Shown here: in pieces, positions 16,554-25,247 of the stretch
How positions within the stretch are numbered: the first letter of the stretch is position 1
How the letters are laid out: every line of letters begins with the position of its first letter
Assembly (NCBI GenBank): GCA_900539035.1
Contig: UQAU01000022.1
Location: forward strand, 1-34,580
Source of the DNA: an uncultured Collinsella sp.
GTDB lineage: Bacteria > Actinomycetota > Coriobacteriia > Coriobacteriales > Coriobacteriaceae
Direction: 5' to 3'
Length of the DNA: 34,580 nt
Notes under the pieces: model-generated
What the model was told of the DNA's origin: nothing
What the model saw: the letters and a program-made list of their open reading frames with translations, nothing else
The model's database searches: none
Translations under genes and position numbers: made by a program

Positions 16554-17275
16554 CAGTGTCTCCCACCCTCAAAGCGTGCCGCAAAGTAGGCGTCTTGGAA
16601 TCCCTGCTTGCAGCTGCGCGAAAGCGGGATGCACGCGCCCGAGCGCATGACGATGTCCGTGCGGTCAAAGTGATCGATATTGCGCAGGTTGACCTGGTAG
16701 CTGCGGTGGCATTTAAAGAAGACCGCGTTTTGCTCCAAGCGGTCCTCGACGCTGCGGAACGACTCGAGTGCCTCGATATCGCGTCCGTCGCGCAGGTGGA
16801 AGACCACGTGCTTGTTGCGCGCCTCGGCATATTCGATGTCGGACAGGCGCAGGGCGTGGTAGCCAAAGGAAGTTTTGATCACGAGCTCGTCGGTTGCCGC
16901 CGGGCGCATGCTCGAAAGCTCGTCGAGTAATCGCGCCAGGCGTTCGTAAGTCACGGGCTTGAGCAGATAGTCGAAGGCGCGGACCTCGTAGGATTCCAGC
17001 GCGAACTCGGGCGACGAGGTGAGGAACACCAGGCGCACGGCGGTGTCGGCCTGGCGCAGTTCGCGTGCGGTGTCCATGCCGTTGACGAGTGGCATGATCA
17101 TGTCGAGCAGAATGATGTCGGCGCGCGATGCGGCATGGCGGGCCAGCAGGTCCTCGCCACGCGTGACGAGCGCAACATCGACCGCCGTGCCCGTCTCGGT
17201 CGACCAACGGTCGATCATCCGGTGCAGTCTATCTAGAAAAGCGACATCATCGTCGCAGGCAATAATCTTGAGCAT
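16553..17275 (-). CDS. LytTR-family response regulator
   Basis: A 240-aa regulator. The receiver domain (about 1-118) has the acidic pocket CDDD at residues 7-10, the phospho-acceptor Asp58 in LLDMIMP, and the lysine in LLKPV. The LytTR DNA-binding domain (about 135-235) includes YAEARNKHVVFH and FKCHRSYQVNLRNI. It is the partner of the kinase encoded next, which overlaps it by one base. Targets of LytTR regulators are usually paired direct repeats; none was identified in this window. No clear ribosome-binding site was seen before the ATG at 17275. Confidence 0.93.
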   Translation of the reverse strand: MLKIIACDDDVAFLDRLHRMIDRWSTETGTAVDVALVTRGEDLLARHAASRADIILLDMIMPLVNGMDTARELRQADTAVRLVFLTSSPEFALESYEVRAFDYLLKPVTYERLARLLDELSSMRPAATDELVIKTSFGYHALRLSDIEYAEARNKHVVFHLRDGRDIEALESFRSVEDRLEQNAVFFKCHRSYQVNLRNIDHFDRTDIVMRSGACIPLSRSCKQGFQDAYFAARFEGGRH

Positions 17276-17482
17276 TCGGCCCCCTTAAGTAGTTCGATTT
17301 TGCCACATCGGGCACGCGCCGCTTGCGGGGGTGCGGACCGTTTGCGCCCCACGGCGTGCAACTCGCGCCAAGCGGTATTGCGGTGGCGAAAGATGCCTCC
17401 TGCGCCATCGAGAGCTCAGCTATCCTCAGCTTGTCAGTTCGAATATGGACCTGCCACATGACTGAATCTTTATTTCAACTTT

Positions 17483-17526
17483 ACACCTAGGTTTACAGCT
17501 GTCTTGTCAGCTGTAAACCTAGGTGT
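17483..17526. promoter_or_regulatory. 44-bp palindrome upstream of nadA, probable NiaR operator
   Basis: Perfect 19-nt arms (ACACCTAGGTTTACAGCTG at 17483-17501 and its complement at 17508-17526) flank the 6-bp centre TCTTGT. The inner part, TTTACAGCTGTC and its mirror, resembles from memory the NiaR (YrxA) operators of Firmicutes, which carry ACA.CTGTC dyads. The regulator gene is the last gene of the operon. The palindrome overlaps the promoter, fitting repression by nicotinate-bound NiaR. Confidence 0.75.
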
Positions 17527-17532
17527 CATACT
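17504..17532 (+). promoter_or_regulatory. nadA promoter embedded in the palindrome
   Basis: A -35 of TTGTCA (17504-17509, 5 of 6) and a -10 of CATACT (17527-17532, 4 of 6) are separated by 17 bp. The -35 lies at the centre of the palindrome and the whole spacer is its right arm, so a bound repressor would block polymerase. Confidence 0.6.
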
Positions 17533-17567
17533 AAAGCTCCAAGATTCGCCAAAAGAGAGGGGCCTTG

Positions 17568-18593
17568 ATGGCACAGAGCGCGAACATGGATGCATCGGAG
17601 CTTGCACGCGACATTGCGGCCGGCCTGGCATCGGCAACGACGGCAACGGAGCGCGCGGCATTGGTGCCCGCAGAGCTCGTCGAGGCCATTCAGCAACTAA
17701 AAACCCAACGTGACGCGGTGATCCTGGCGCACTATTACGTGGCGCCTGAGGTCCAAGCCGTTGCCGATTACGTCGGCGATAGCTTCCACCTGGCAAAGCT
17801 CGCCAAAAGCCTGCCGCAGCAGACCATCGTGTTGTGCGGCGTGGAGTTTATGGGCGAGAGCGCCAAGCTGCTCAATCCCACTAAGACCGTGCTGCTGCCC
17901 GAGCCGGGCGCGGACTGTCCCATGGCGCACATGGTCAAGCGCGAGACGGTCGACGCGGCGCGCGCCGAGTACGGCGACGACCTGGCCGTGGTGTGCTACG
18001 TCAACTCCACGGTTGAGATCAAGAGCTGGAGCGACGTGTGCGTCACCAGCTCCAACGCCGTTAAGATCGTGTCCGAGCTGCCGCAGCAGCATATTCTGTT
18101 CATTCCCGACCAAAACCTAGGACGCTTCGTAGCCGAGCAGGTGCCGCAAAAGCACGTCATCCTCAACAACGGCTACTGCCCGCGCCATCACATCATCACC
18201 GTCGAGCAGATCGTCGACGCGACGGAGGCCCACCCCGACGCGCTCGTGCTGGCGCACCCCGAGTGCAAGGCCGACGTCCTGGCCGAGGCCGACTACATCG
18301 GCTCCACCGCCGGCATCATCAAGTATGCCGAGGAGTCGGACGCGAGCGAGTTCATCATCGTGACGGTCCGCGGCGTGCTCTACGAGCTCGAGCGCCGCTG
18401 CCAGGGCACCGGCAAGAAGTTCTATTTCCCCGCGGTGCAGCCCACCTGCGTCAACATGGATCTCATCACGCTCGAAAAGCTCGTGCGCTGCCTGGAGACG
18501 GGCGAGGGCGAGGTGCAGATCGGCGTCTCGGACGAGGCGGCAGACCAGGCCAAGCTCACGCTCGACCGTATGCTCGAGTACGCAGCGCGCTAG
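17568..18593 (+). CDS. nadA: Quinolinate synthase NadA
   Basis: A 341-aa 4Fe-4S enzyme that condenses iminoaspartate with dihydroxyacetone phosphate to quinolinate. Three cysteines at about 117 (ADCPMAHM), 204 (GYCPRHH) and 294 (PTCVNMD) have spacing close to the cluster ligands of E. coli NadA. HYYVAPEVQAVADYVGDS and HPECKADVLAEADYIGSTAGI are family signatures. The ATG at 17568 follows GAGAGGGG; an overlapping TTG at 17565 is possible but less likely. It is first in the nadA-nadB-nadC-niaR operon. Confidence 0.96.
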   Translation: MAQSANMDASELARDIAAGLASATTATERAALVPAELVEAIQQLKTQRDAVILAHYYVAPEVQAVADYVGDSFHLAKLAKSLPQQTIVLCGVEFMGESAKLLNPTKTVLLPEPGADCPMAHMVKRETVDAARAEYGDDLAVVCYVNSTVEIKSWSDVCVTSSNAVKIVSELPQQHILFIPDQNLGRFVAEQVPQKHVILNNGYCPRHHIITVEQIVDATEAHPDALVLAHPECKADVLAEADYIGSTAGIIKYAEESDASEFIIVTVRGVLYELERRCQGTGKKFYFPAVQPTCVNMDLITLEKLVRCLETGEGEVQIGVSDEAADQAKLTLDRMLEYAAR

Positions 18594-18596
18594 AAC

Positions 18597-18631
18597 AATG
18601 TGACATGAGGGGCAGTCCCTTATGCCACATT
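18597..18631. repeat. GGGAC-core palindrome between nadA and nadB
   Basis: 15-nt arms (18597-18611 and 18617-18631) match at 13 positions around a 5-nt loop; the centre reads GGGGCAGTCCC. It begins 3 nt after the nadA stop and ends 18 nt before the nadB start. There is no U-run, so transcription probably continues. Confidence 0.7.
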
Positions 18632-18649
18632 ACAAGGGAGAGGATTCCT

Positions 18650-20026
18650 GTGAAAACCAAACAATACCCCGACATGGAGTGCGACGTCGTTATTGCTGGC
18701 TGCGGCGTGGCGGGCCTGTACGCAGCTCTCAACCTGCCGACGAGCACGCGCGTGATCATGCTCTCCAAGGGCGCTGTCGACGAGTGCGATTCGATGCTCG
18801 CGCAGGGCGGCATCTGCGTGCTGCCCGAAGGCTCGGACTACGATGCCTTCTTTGAGGACACCATGCACGCCGGCCACTACGAGAACCGCCGCGAGAGCGT
18901 CGACATCATGATTCGCTCGAGCCGCTCGGTCATCAACGACCTGCTAGCGATGGGCGTGGATTTTGAGCGCAAGGCCGACGGCAGCCTCGACTTTACCCGC
19001 GAGGGCGCGCACAGCCGTCCGCGCATTGCCTTCCATGCCGATATCACCGGCAAGGAGATTACGACCAAGCTGCTCCAGGCCGTTCGCAAGCTGGACAACG
19101 TGCAGATTTTGGAGCACGTGGCCATGACCGACATCCTGACCGCCGAGCGCGATGGCGCCACGGTGTGCACCGGCGTCGTCGCCGTAGCCGTGGACGAGGA
19201 CAACTCGGTTCGTCCCGCCGACGAGCTGACAAATGCCGCCGAGGGCGTGCATGCCGGCGAGCCGTTTAAGATCCATGCCCGCCACACGCTGTGGGCGACG
19301 GGCGGTATCGGCGGCGTATACGACCATTCGACCAACTACCCGCAGCTCACGGGCGACGCCTGCTACATTGCTCAGAAGCATGGCATTAAGATGGAGCACC
19401 TGGACTACGTGCAGATCCACCCCACGGGACTGTTCTCACCGCAGCCGGGCCGCACCTTCCTGATCAGCGAGAGCTGCCGCGGCGAGGGCGCGATTTTGCT
19501 CAACGCCGCCGGCGAGCGCTTTACCGACGAGCTTCAGCCGCGCGATGTGGTCGCCGCCGCCATCCGCGAGCAGATGAAGCAGGACGGCACCGAGCACGAG
19601 TGGCTGAGCTTTGCCCCCGTCGAGCGCGATGTGGTGACCGGGCACTTTGCCAACATTCGCGCGCGCTGCCTGGAGGACGGCCGCGACATTCTGGACGAGC
19701 CCATCCCCGTCACGCCCACGCAGCACTACTTTATGGGTGGCGTATGGGTCGATAAGGACGGCCGCACCTCGATGCCCGAGCTCTATGCCGCGGGCGAGAC
19801 GGCCTGCAACGGCGTTCACGGCAAGAATCGCCTTGCATCAAACAGCCTGCTCGAAGCGCTGGTCTGGGGTCGTCGCGCCGCGTGGTATATGCGTACCGGC
19901 GAGTCACTGGCCGTGGAGCAGGCGGGCGATCCCGCGCTCGATGGCCGTCATCGCGCCCTGAGCGCCGACATCCTGGCAATCGATGATTTGGCCCGTGCCG
20001 CCGGCACGCAGGCCGTGGAGGAGTAG
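18650..20026 (+). CDS. nadB: L-aspartate oxidase NadB
   Basis: A 458-aa flavoprotein that oxidises aspartate to iminoaspartate for NadA. The FAD dinucleotide fold is VVIAGCGVAGLYAAL at the N-terminus, followed by LAQGGICV. The active-site region includes SESCRGEGAILLNAAGERF and the C-terminal FAD motif NGVHGKNRLASNSLLEALVWGRRAA. It is shorter than E. coli NadB (540 aa): the helical C-terminal domain after the FAD motif is mostly absent. The start is GTG at 18650 after GGGAGAGGA; the ATG at 18674 would cut into the strand before the FAD motif. The frame is open far upstream, so a longer reading through nadA is only a shadow. Confidence 0.94.
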   Translation: MKTKQYPDMECDVVIAGCGVAGLYAALNLPTSTRVIMLSKGAVDECDSMLAQGGICVLPEGSDYDAFFEDTMHAGHYENRRESVDIMIRSSRSVINDLLAMGVDFERKADGSLDFTREGAHSRPRIAFHADITGKEITTKLLQAVRKLDNVQILEHVAMTDILTAERDGATVCTGVVAVAVDEDNSVRPADELTNAAEGVHAGEPFKIHARHTLWATGGIGGVYDHSTNYPQLTGDACYIAQKHGIKMEHLDYVQIHPTGLFSPQPGRTFLISESCRGEGAILLNAAGERFTDELQPRDVVAAAIREQMKQDGTEHEWLSFAPVERDVVTGHFANIRARCLEDGRDILDEPIPVTPTQHYFMGGVWVDKDGRTSMPELYAAGETACNGVHGKNRLASNSLLEALVWGRRAAWYMRTGESLAVEQAGDPALDGRHRALSADILAIDDLARAAGTQAVEE

Positions 20027-20029
20027 ACC

Positions 20030-20890
20030 ATGAATCCCATTACCATGAAGCTCGTCGTCGATGATCTGATTTTGCAGGCTCTGCGCGAGGACATCACGTT
20101 TGAGGACGTGAGCACGGCGAGCGTGTGCCCCACGGCGCGCCCCGCCACGGTGGAGCTCATCGCTAAGGCCGACGGCATCATCGCCGGCCTGGACGTGTTC
20201 GCCCGCACCTTTGAGCTGCTGGATCCGCAGAGCTCCGTGTTGTTCGATGTTGCCGACGGTGACGAGGTGCACGCCGGCGACCATGTGGGCCAGGTGCGCG
20301 GCGACGCTCGCGTGCTGCTTTCGGGCGAGCGCGTGGCGCTCAACTATCTGCAGCGTATGAGCGGTATCGCCACCTACACGCACAACATGGCAGCGGCTCT
20401 CGAGGGCACCAAGACCGTGCTTGTCGACACGCGCAAGACCACGCCGGGCATGCGCGTCTTCGAGAAGGCCGCGGTCGAGATCGGTGGCGGCAGCAACCAC
20501 CGCTACAACCTGTCGACGGCCGTCATGCTCAAGGACAACCATATCGACGCAGCCGGCGGCGTGACGCGTGCGATCGAGATGGCACGCGCCCACGCATCGT
20601 TTACCACGACGGTCGAGATCGAGTGCGAGAACCTGGACATGGTACGCGAGGCCGTGGAGGCCGGTGCCGACATCATCATGCTCGACAACATGACCCACGA
20701 CGACATGGCTGCCGCGATTGAGCTTATCGCCGGTCGTGCCAGGACCGAGTGCTCGGGCAATGTGGATGCCAGCAATATCCGCGCGCTCGCCGACCTAGGC
20801 GTTGACTTTATTAGCTCGGGGGCGCTGACGCACTCTGCGCCGATCCTCGATCTCTCGCTTAAGCACCTGCGTCTGCTGGACGGTAAATAA
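20030..20890 (+). CDS. nadC: Nicotinate-nucleotide pyrophosphorylase NadC
   Basis: A 286-aa quinolinate phosphoribosyltransferase converting quinolinate and PRPP to nicotinate mononucleotide. Signatures: VDTRKTTPGMR (phosphate and substrate binding), GGGSNHRYNLSTAVMLKDNH, and EIECENL with IMLDNM of the barrel. Length is normal. It starts 3 nt after the nadB stop and its own stop overlaps the niaR start (TAATG). The nad context excludes the related ModD. Confidence 0.96.
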   Translation: MNPITMKLVVDDLILQALREDITFEDVSTASVCPTARPATVELIAKADGIIAGLDVFARTFELLDPQSSVLFDVADGDEVHAGDHVGQVRGDARVLLSGERVALNYLQRMSGIATYTHNMAAALEGTKTVLVDTRKTTPGMRVFEKAAVEIGGGSNHRYNLSTAVMLKDNHIDAAGGVTRAIEMARAHASFTTTVEIECENLDMVREAVEAGADIIMLDNMTHDDMAAAIELIAGRARTECSGNVDASNIRALADLGVDFISSGALTHSAPILDLSLKHLRLLDGK

Positions 20891-21435
20891 TGGACGCCCG
20901 CGAGCGTCGCCGTGCCATCATGGGCGTGCTCGAGCGAGCCAAAGACCCTGTCTCGGGCAGTGCACTTGCTCGCGAGGTGGGTGTGAGCCGCCAGGTCGTG
21001 GTGCAGGACATCGCCCTGCTGCGCGCCGATGGGCACGATATCGTGGCGACCAACCGCGGCTACGTGCTGCAGGAGGCCCCCAGCAGCCCCGCCGTGCCTA
21101 CGCGCTTGGTCAAGGTTCGCCACGGCGTGGAGCAGGCAGGCGATGAGCTCACGAGTATCGTCGACGCCGGCGGCGCCGTGCTCAACGTGATCGTCAACCA
21201 TCGTGTATACGGCAAGATCACGGCCGACCTGGACATCCGCAACCGCCGCGATGTCGAACGCTATCTGCGCGATATCGAGAGCGGCAAGAGTTTCCCGCTA
21301 CTAACGGTGACGAGCGGCTATCACTTCCATCGCATCGCGGCAGAAGACGAGCAAACCCTCGACGAGATCGAGGCGATGCTTAAGGAGAAAGGCTATCTAG
21401 CAGACCTGATGCCCTACGAAGACGATCTCTCTTAG
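20890..21435 (+). CDS. niaR: NiaR-type transcriptional repressor of NAD synthesis (3H domain)
   Basis: A 181-aa regulator. The N-terminal HTH_11 domain (about 1-60, SGSALAREVGVSRQVVVQDIALLR) is followed by a 3H domain (about 75-172) with conserved histidines in VRHGVEQAGDEL, VNHRVYG and SGYHFHRIA. NiaR proteins bind nicotinate and repress NAD synthesis or niacin uptake genes. It is translationally coupled to nadC. The palindrome at the nadA promoter is the obvious target, giving autoregulation of the whole operon. Confidence 0.93.
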   Translation: MDARERRRAIMGVLERAKDPVSGSALAREVGVSRQVVVQDIALLRADGHDIVATNRGYVLQEAPSSPAVPTRLVKVRHGVEQAGDELTSIVDAGGAVLNVIVNHRVYGKITADLDIRNRRDVERYLRDIESGKSFPLLTVTSGYHFHRIAAEDEQTLDEIEAMLKEKGYLADLMPYEDDLS

Positions 21436-21446
21436 CCGACGCTGCA

Positions 21447-21542
21447 AACGCCCCTAAGCGGCAATCTGACGTTCAATCGTCGGCCGCGTACCAAAGTACG
21501 CTTCCCTCCTCTTTCACGTCACCTTGCTCGCTTAGGGACGTT
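21447..21542. repeat. Long-spaced inverted repeat after niaR
   Basis: 14-nt arms (AACGCCCCTAAGCG at 21447-21460; CGCTTAGGGACGTT at 21529-21542) match at 13 of 14 positions across a 68-nt spacer that contains the palindrome GTACCAAAGTAC. The right arm also carries GGGAC. Function unknown; it may be an intergenic palindromic unit. Confidence 0.6.
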
Positions 21543-21594
21543 TTCGCTGACGTGGGCTCAACCTGCGACGGTGCTAAATTAGCTATCCGTACAA

Positions 21595-21634
21595 AAAAAG
21601 GAGGCCTCCGCGGCGATGCGGAGGCCTCCTTTTT
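21595..21634. terminator. Bidirectional terminator between niaR and ferredoxin
   Basis: A perfect 17-bp stem (AAAAAGGAGGCCTCCGC and its complement) with a 6-nt loop. It ends in a T-run on both strands, so it closes the nad operon and the convergent ferredoxin gene. Confidence 0.9.
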
Positions 21635-21672
21635 GTGCACGGTGTACTTTTGAGTGTGCAAGTGGGGAGTTG

Positions 21673-21858
21673 TTACTCCTCGACGATCTCGGTGATCGCG
21701 CCAGCGGGGCAAGCGTCCTGGCAAGCGCCACAGGCGACGCAGGAGTCCTCGTCAGCGACGGTAGCGACGTCCTGGAGCTCCAGAACGCCAGCGGGGCAGG
21801 TGTCGACGCAAACGCCACAAGCGATGCACTCGTCGGCATCAATTACGGGATGAGCCAT
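21673..21858 (-). CDS. 2[4Fe-4S] ferredoxin
   Basis: A 61-aa clostridial-type ferredoxin with two cluster motifs, CIACGVCVDTCP and CVACGACQDACP, each CxxCxxCxxxCP. It is a cytoplasmic low-potential electron carrier for anaerobic oxidoreductases or hydrogenase. The ATG at 21858 has AGAGGA upstream; the longer reading from 21924 lacks a site. It is monocistronic, ended by the terminator at 21595-21634. The acidic composition is normal. Confidence 0.96.
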   Translation of the reverse strand: MAHPVIDADECIACGVCVDTCPAGVLELQDVATVADEDSCVACGACQDACPAGAITEIVEE

Positions 21859-22082
21859 GGTAGTTTCCTCTCTGTTGACCGACGCTACAGACGATGCGCG
21901 CCGGTTTGATTCGGGCAAAAACATACCACGGGAGCGACCGTTTGCAATACCCTCTGGCCGGCATCTTCATACCGTTCGCCGAGTATGCCAAGGTTTACTA
22001 AAAAACGCGCAGGTGGGGCCGGTGAGCTGCGTAAATGTTAGCTAAAGGTGACTCGTAATATAGGGCGATTGAGCGAGCTTTT

Positions 22083-22128
22083 GGAAAGCGTGTCCCGGAA
22101 TCGACGCTCAAAACGGGTCACGCCTTCC
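22083..22128. repeat. 46-nt hairpin repeat, copy 3
   Basis: Same length and block order as the copy at 150-195: GGAAAG, CCCGGAAT, CAAAACGGG and TTCC at identical offsets. The arms have changed in a compensating way (GGAAAGCGTGTCCCG against CGGGTCACGCCTTCC, 13 of 15 paired). It lies in the 543-bp gap between ferredoxin and dnaK; a short GGGG-TAG-CCCC hairpin follows immediately. Confidence 0.7.
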
Positions 22129-22266
22129 TCGGGGTAGCCCCAAGACCACTCCGTGTGGCTCCGGCCCAAACCTCAGTCAACTCTACATAGATCTCGATAG
22201 ATTTGCCGAGAACTCAATCAGCGCATCTATCTGCGCATTTAAGAACCTAAACTCTCAGAGATAAGA

Positions 22267-22291
22267 AATCTTATATGAATTGACTTAGATT
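22267..22291. promoter_or_regulatory. Candidate HspR operator upstream of dnaK
   Basis: AATCTTATAT, 5 nt, GACTTAGATT, with a candidate -10 (TATATT) at 22295-22300. The same two 10-mers with the same 5-nt gap occur before clpB at 31378-31402. The layout recalls the HAIR element of HspR (CTTGAGT-N7-ACTCAAG) but the bases have diverged. No CIRCE element is present. HspR is encoded at the end of this operon, so autoregulation is likely. Confidence 0.6.
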
Positions 22292-22344
22292 TTGTATATT
22301 CCGGCCCATAAGGGGATACACTACATCCTGAAAGACAAGCCGAA

Positions 22345-22374
22345 GCGCCGCGCGAAAGACCGTCGAGGCGGCGC
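22345..22374 (+). other. 5'-UTR hairpin of dnaK
   Basis: GCGCCGC (22345-22351) pairs with GCGGCGC (22368-22374) in the leader, ending 27 nt before the start codon. The clpB leader holds a comparable GCCGCCC/GGGCGGC hairpin. Confidence 0.45.
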
Positions 22375-22401
22375 GAACGCACAAGAGAGAGGGAATTTCT
22401 A

Positions 22402-24294
<1,893 letters not shown>

Positions 24295-24296
24295 TC

Positions 24297-25139
24297 ATGT
24301 CCGCCCGTAAAGCTCGCACGGAGGCGGCTGCCGCTGGCACCGCCCCCGTTGACTCTGAGGAGAAGGACGTGAAGATTCCCGTAGAGGCCGTCGACGATAC
24401 CGAGGCCAACGAGGCCGAGGCCGCCGAGGCTGCCGAGAACCAGGTAGAGGATTCCAACAAGGAGGCGACGATGACCGAGGACGAGATGGTGGAAGCCGCT
24501 ATCCGCGCCGGTGAGGAAGCCGCCGACAACGACTTTAAGCTCAAGTTCGAGCAGGCCCAAAAGGAGCTTGCCGACGTGCGCAATGAGCTCGATGCTGCGG
24601 CAGAGGCTCAGAAGGCCGCCGAGGACAAGGCGAAGGACGCTACCGAGCGCACCGCCCGTCTGCAGGCCGACTGGGAGAACTTCCGTCGCCGCACCGCCAA
24701 CGAGCGCATCGCCGAGCGCGAGCGCGCGACCGAGAAGCTTGTCACCGCGCTGTTGCCGGTGATCGACGATATCGAGCGCGCGATCGACCATGCCCGCAGC
24801 CAAGAGCTTTCCGACGACTTTAAGCAGTTCGTCGATGGCGTTGACGCGGTACATGCCAAGCTGCTCGATGTGTTTGCGCACGAGGGCGTTGAGCCCATCG
24901 ACCCCAAGGGCGAGGCGTTCGATCCGCTCGAGCACCAGGCTGTGGGTCGCGTCGAGGACGCATCGCAGTACGACGAGACCGTCAACGACGTGTACCAGAA
25001 GGGCTACCGCATGGCGGATTGTATCCTGCGCTCCGCGATGGTGACGGTGACCTACGGTGGCGAGAAGCGCCCCGCACCGGAGCCCGAAGCGGCGCCCGAG
25101 GATGCTACGGCCGATACGGCCGAGAGCACCGAGGAGTAA
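24297..25139 (+). CDS. grpE: Nucleotide exchange factor GrpE
   Basis: A 280-aa DnaK cochaperone. A long acidic, Ala/Glu-rich N-terminal region (about 1-75) precedes the dimerising coiled coil (about 80-125). The GrpE core follows, with LQADWENFRRRTANE, LLPVIDDIERAI and the C-terminal beta domain VYQKGYRMADCILRSAMVTV. The C-terminal tail is also acidic. It is longer than E. coli GrpE (197 aa), because of both tails. The start at 24297 is 2 nt after dnaK; an internal ATG at 24471 (TMTEDEM region) could give a shorter form. A hairpin terminator follows. Confidence 0.95.
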   Translation: MSARKARTEAAAAGTAPVDSEEKDVKIPVEAVDDTEANEAEAAEAAENQVEDSNKEATMTEDEMVEAAIRAGEEAADNDFKLKFEQAQKELADVRNELDAAAEAQKAAEDKAKDATERTARLQADWENFRRRTANERIAERERATEKLVTALLPVIDDIERAIDHARSQELSDDFKQFVDGVDAVHAKLLDVFAHEGVEPIDPKGEAFDPLEHQAVGRVEDASQYDETVNDVYQKGYRMADCILRSAMVTVTYGGEKRPAPEPEAAPEDATADTAESTEE

Positions 25140-25144
25140 TTGAG

Positions 25145-25175
25145 AAGGGCCCCGGGGCAACACCCGGGGCCCTTT
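25145..25175 (+). terminator. Intra-operon terminator between grpE and dnaJ
   Basis: AAGGGCCCCGGG (25145-25156) pairs perfectly with CCCGGGGCCCTT (25163-25174), 6-nt loop, followed by TTTCT. It begins 5 nt after the grpE stop and probably reduces dnaJ-hspR expression relative to dnaK-grpE. Confidence 0.75.
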
Positions 25176-25247
25176 CTGGCCTAGTGCCATATGACAGTAT
25201 GAGCCGCCGTCCGCAGGGGCGGCAGATATAACAGGAGAGGAGCTACG

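Noticed and set aside
18263..18649. N-terminal extension of nadB through the nadA 3' region
   Set aside because: It overlaps nadA in another frame and is Arg/His-rich junk. The GTG at 18650 has a good ribosome-binding site and gives the normal FAD-binding N-terminus.
22129..22266. CIRCE element or riboswitch upstream of dnaK
   Set aside because: No TTAGCACTC-N9-GAGTGCTAA dyad was found, and the small hairpins here match no riboswitch I recognise.
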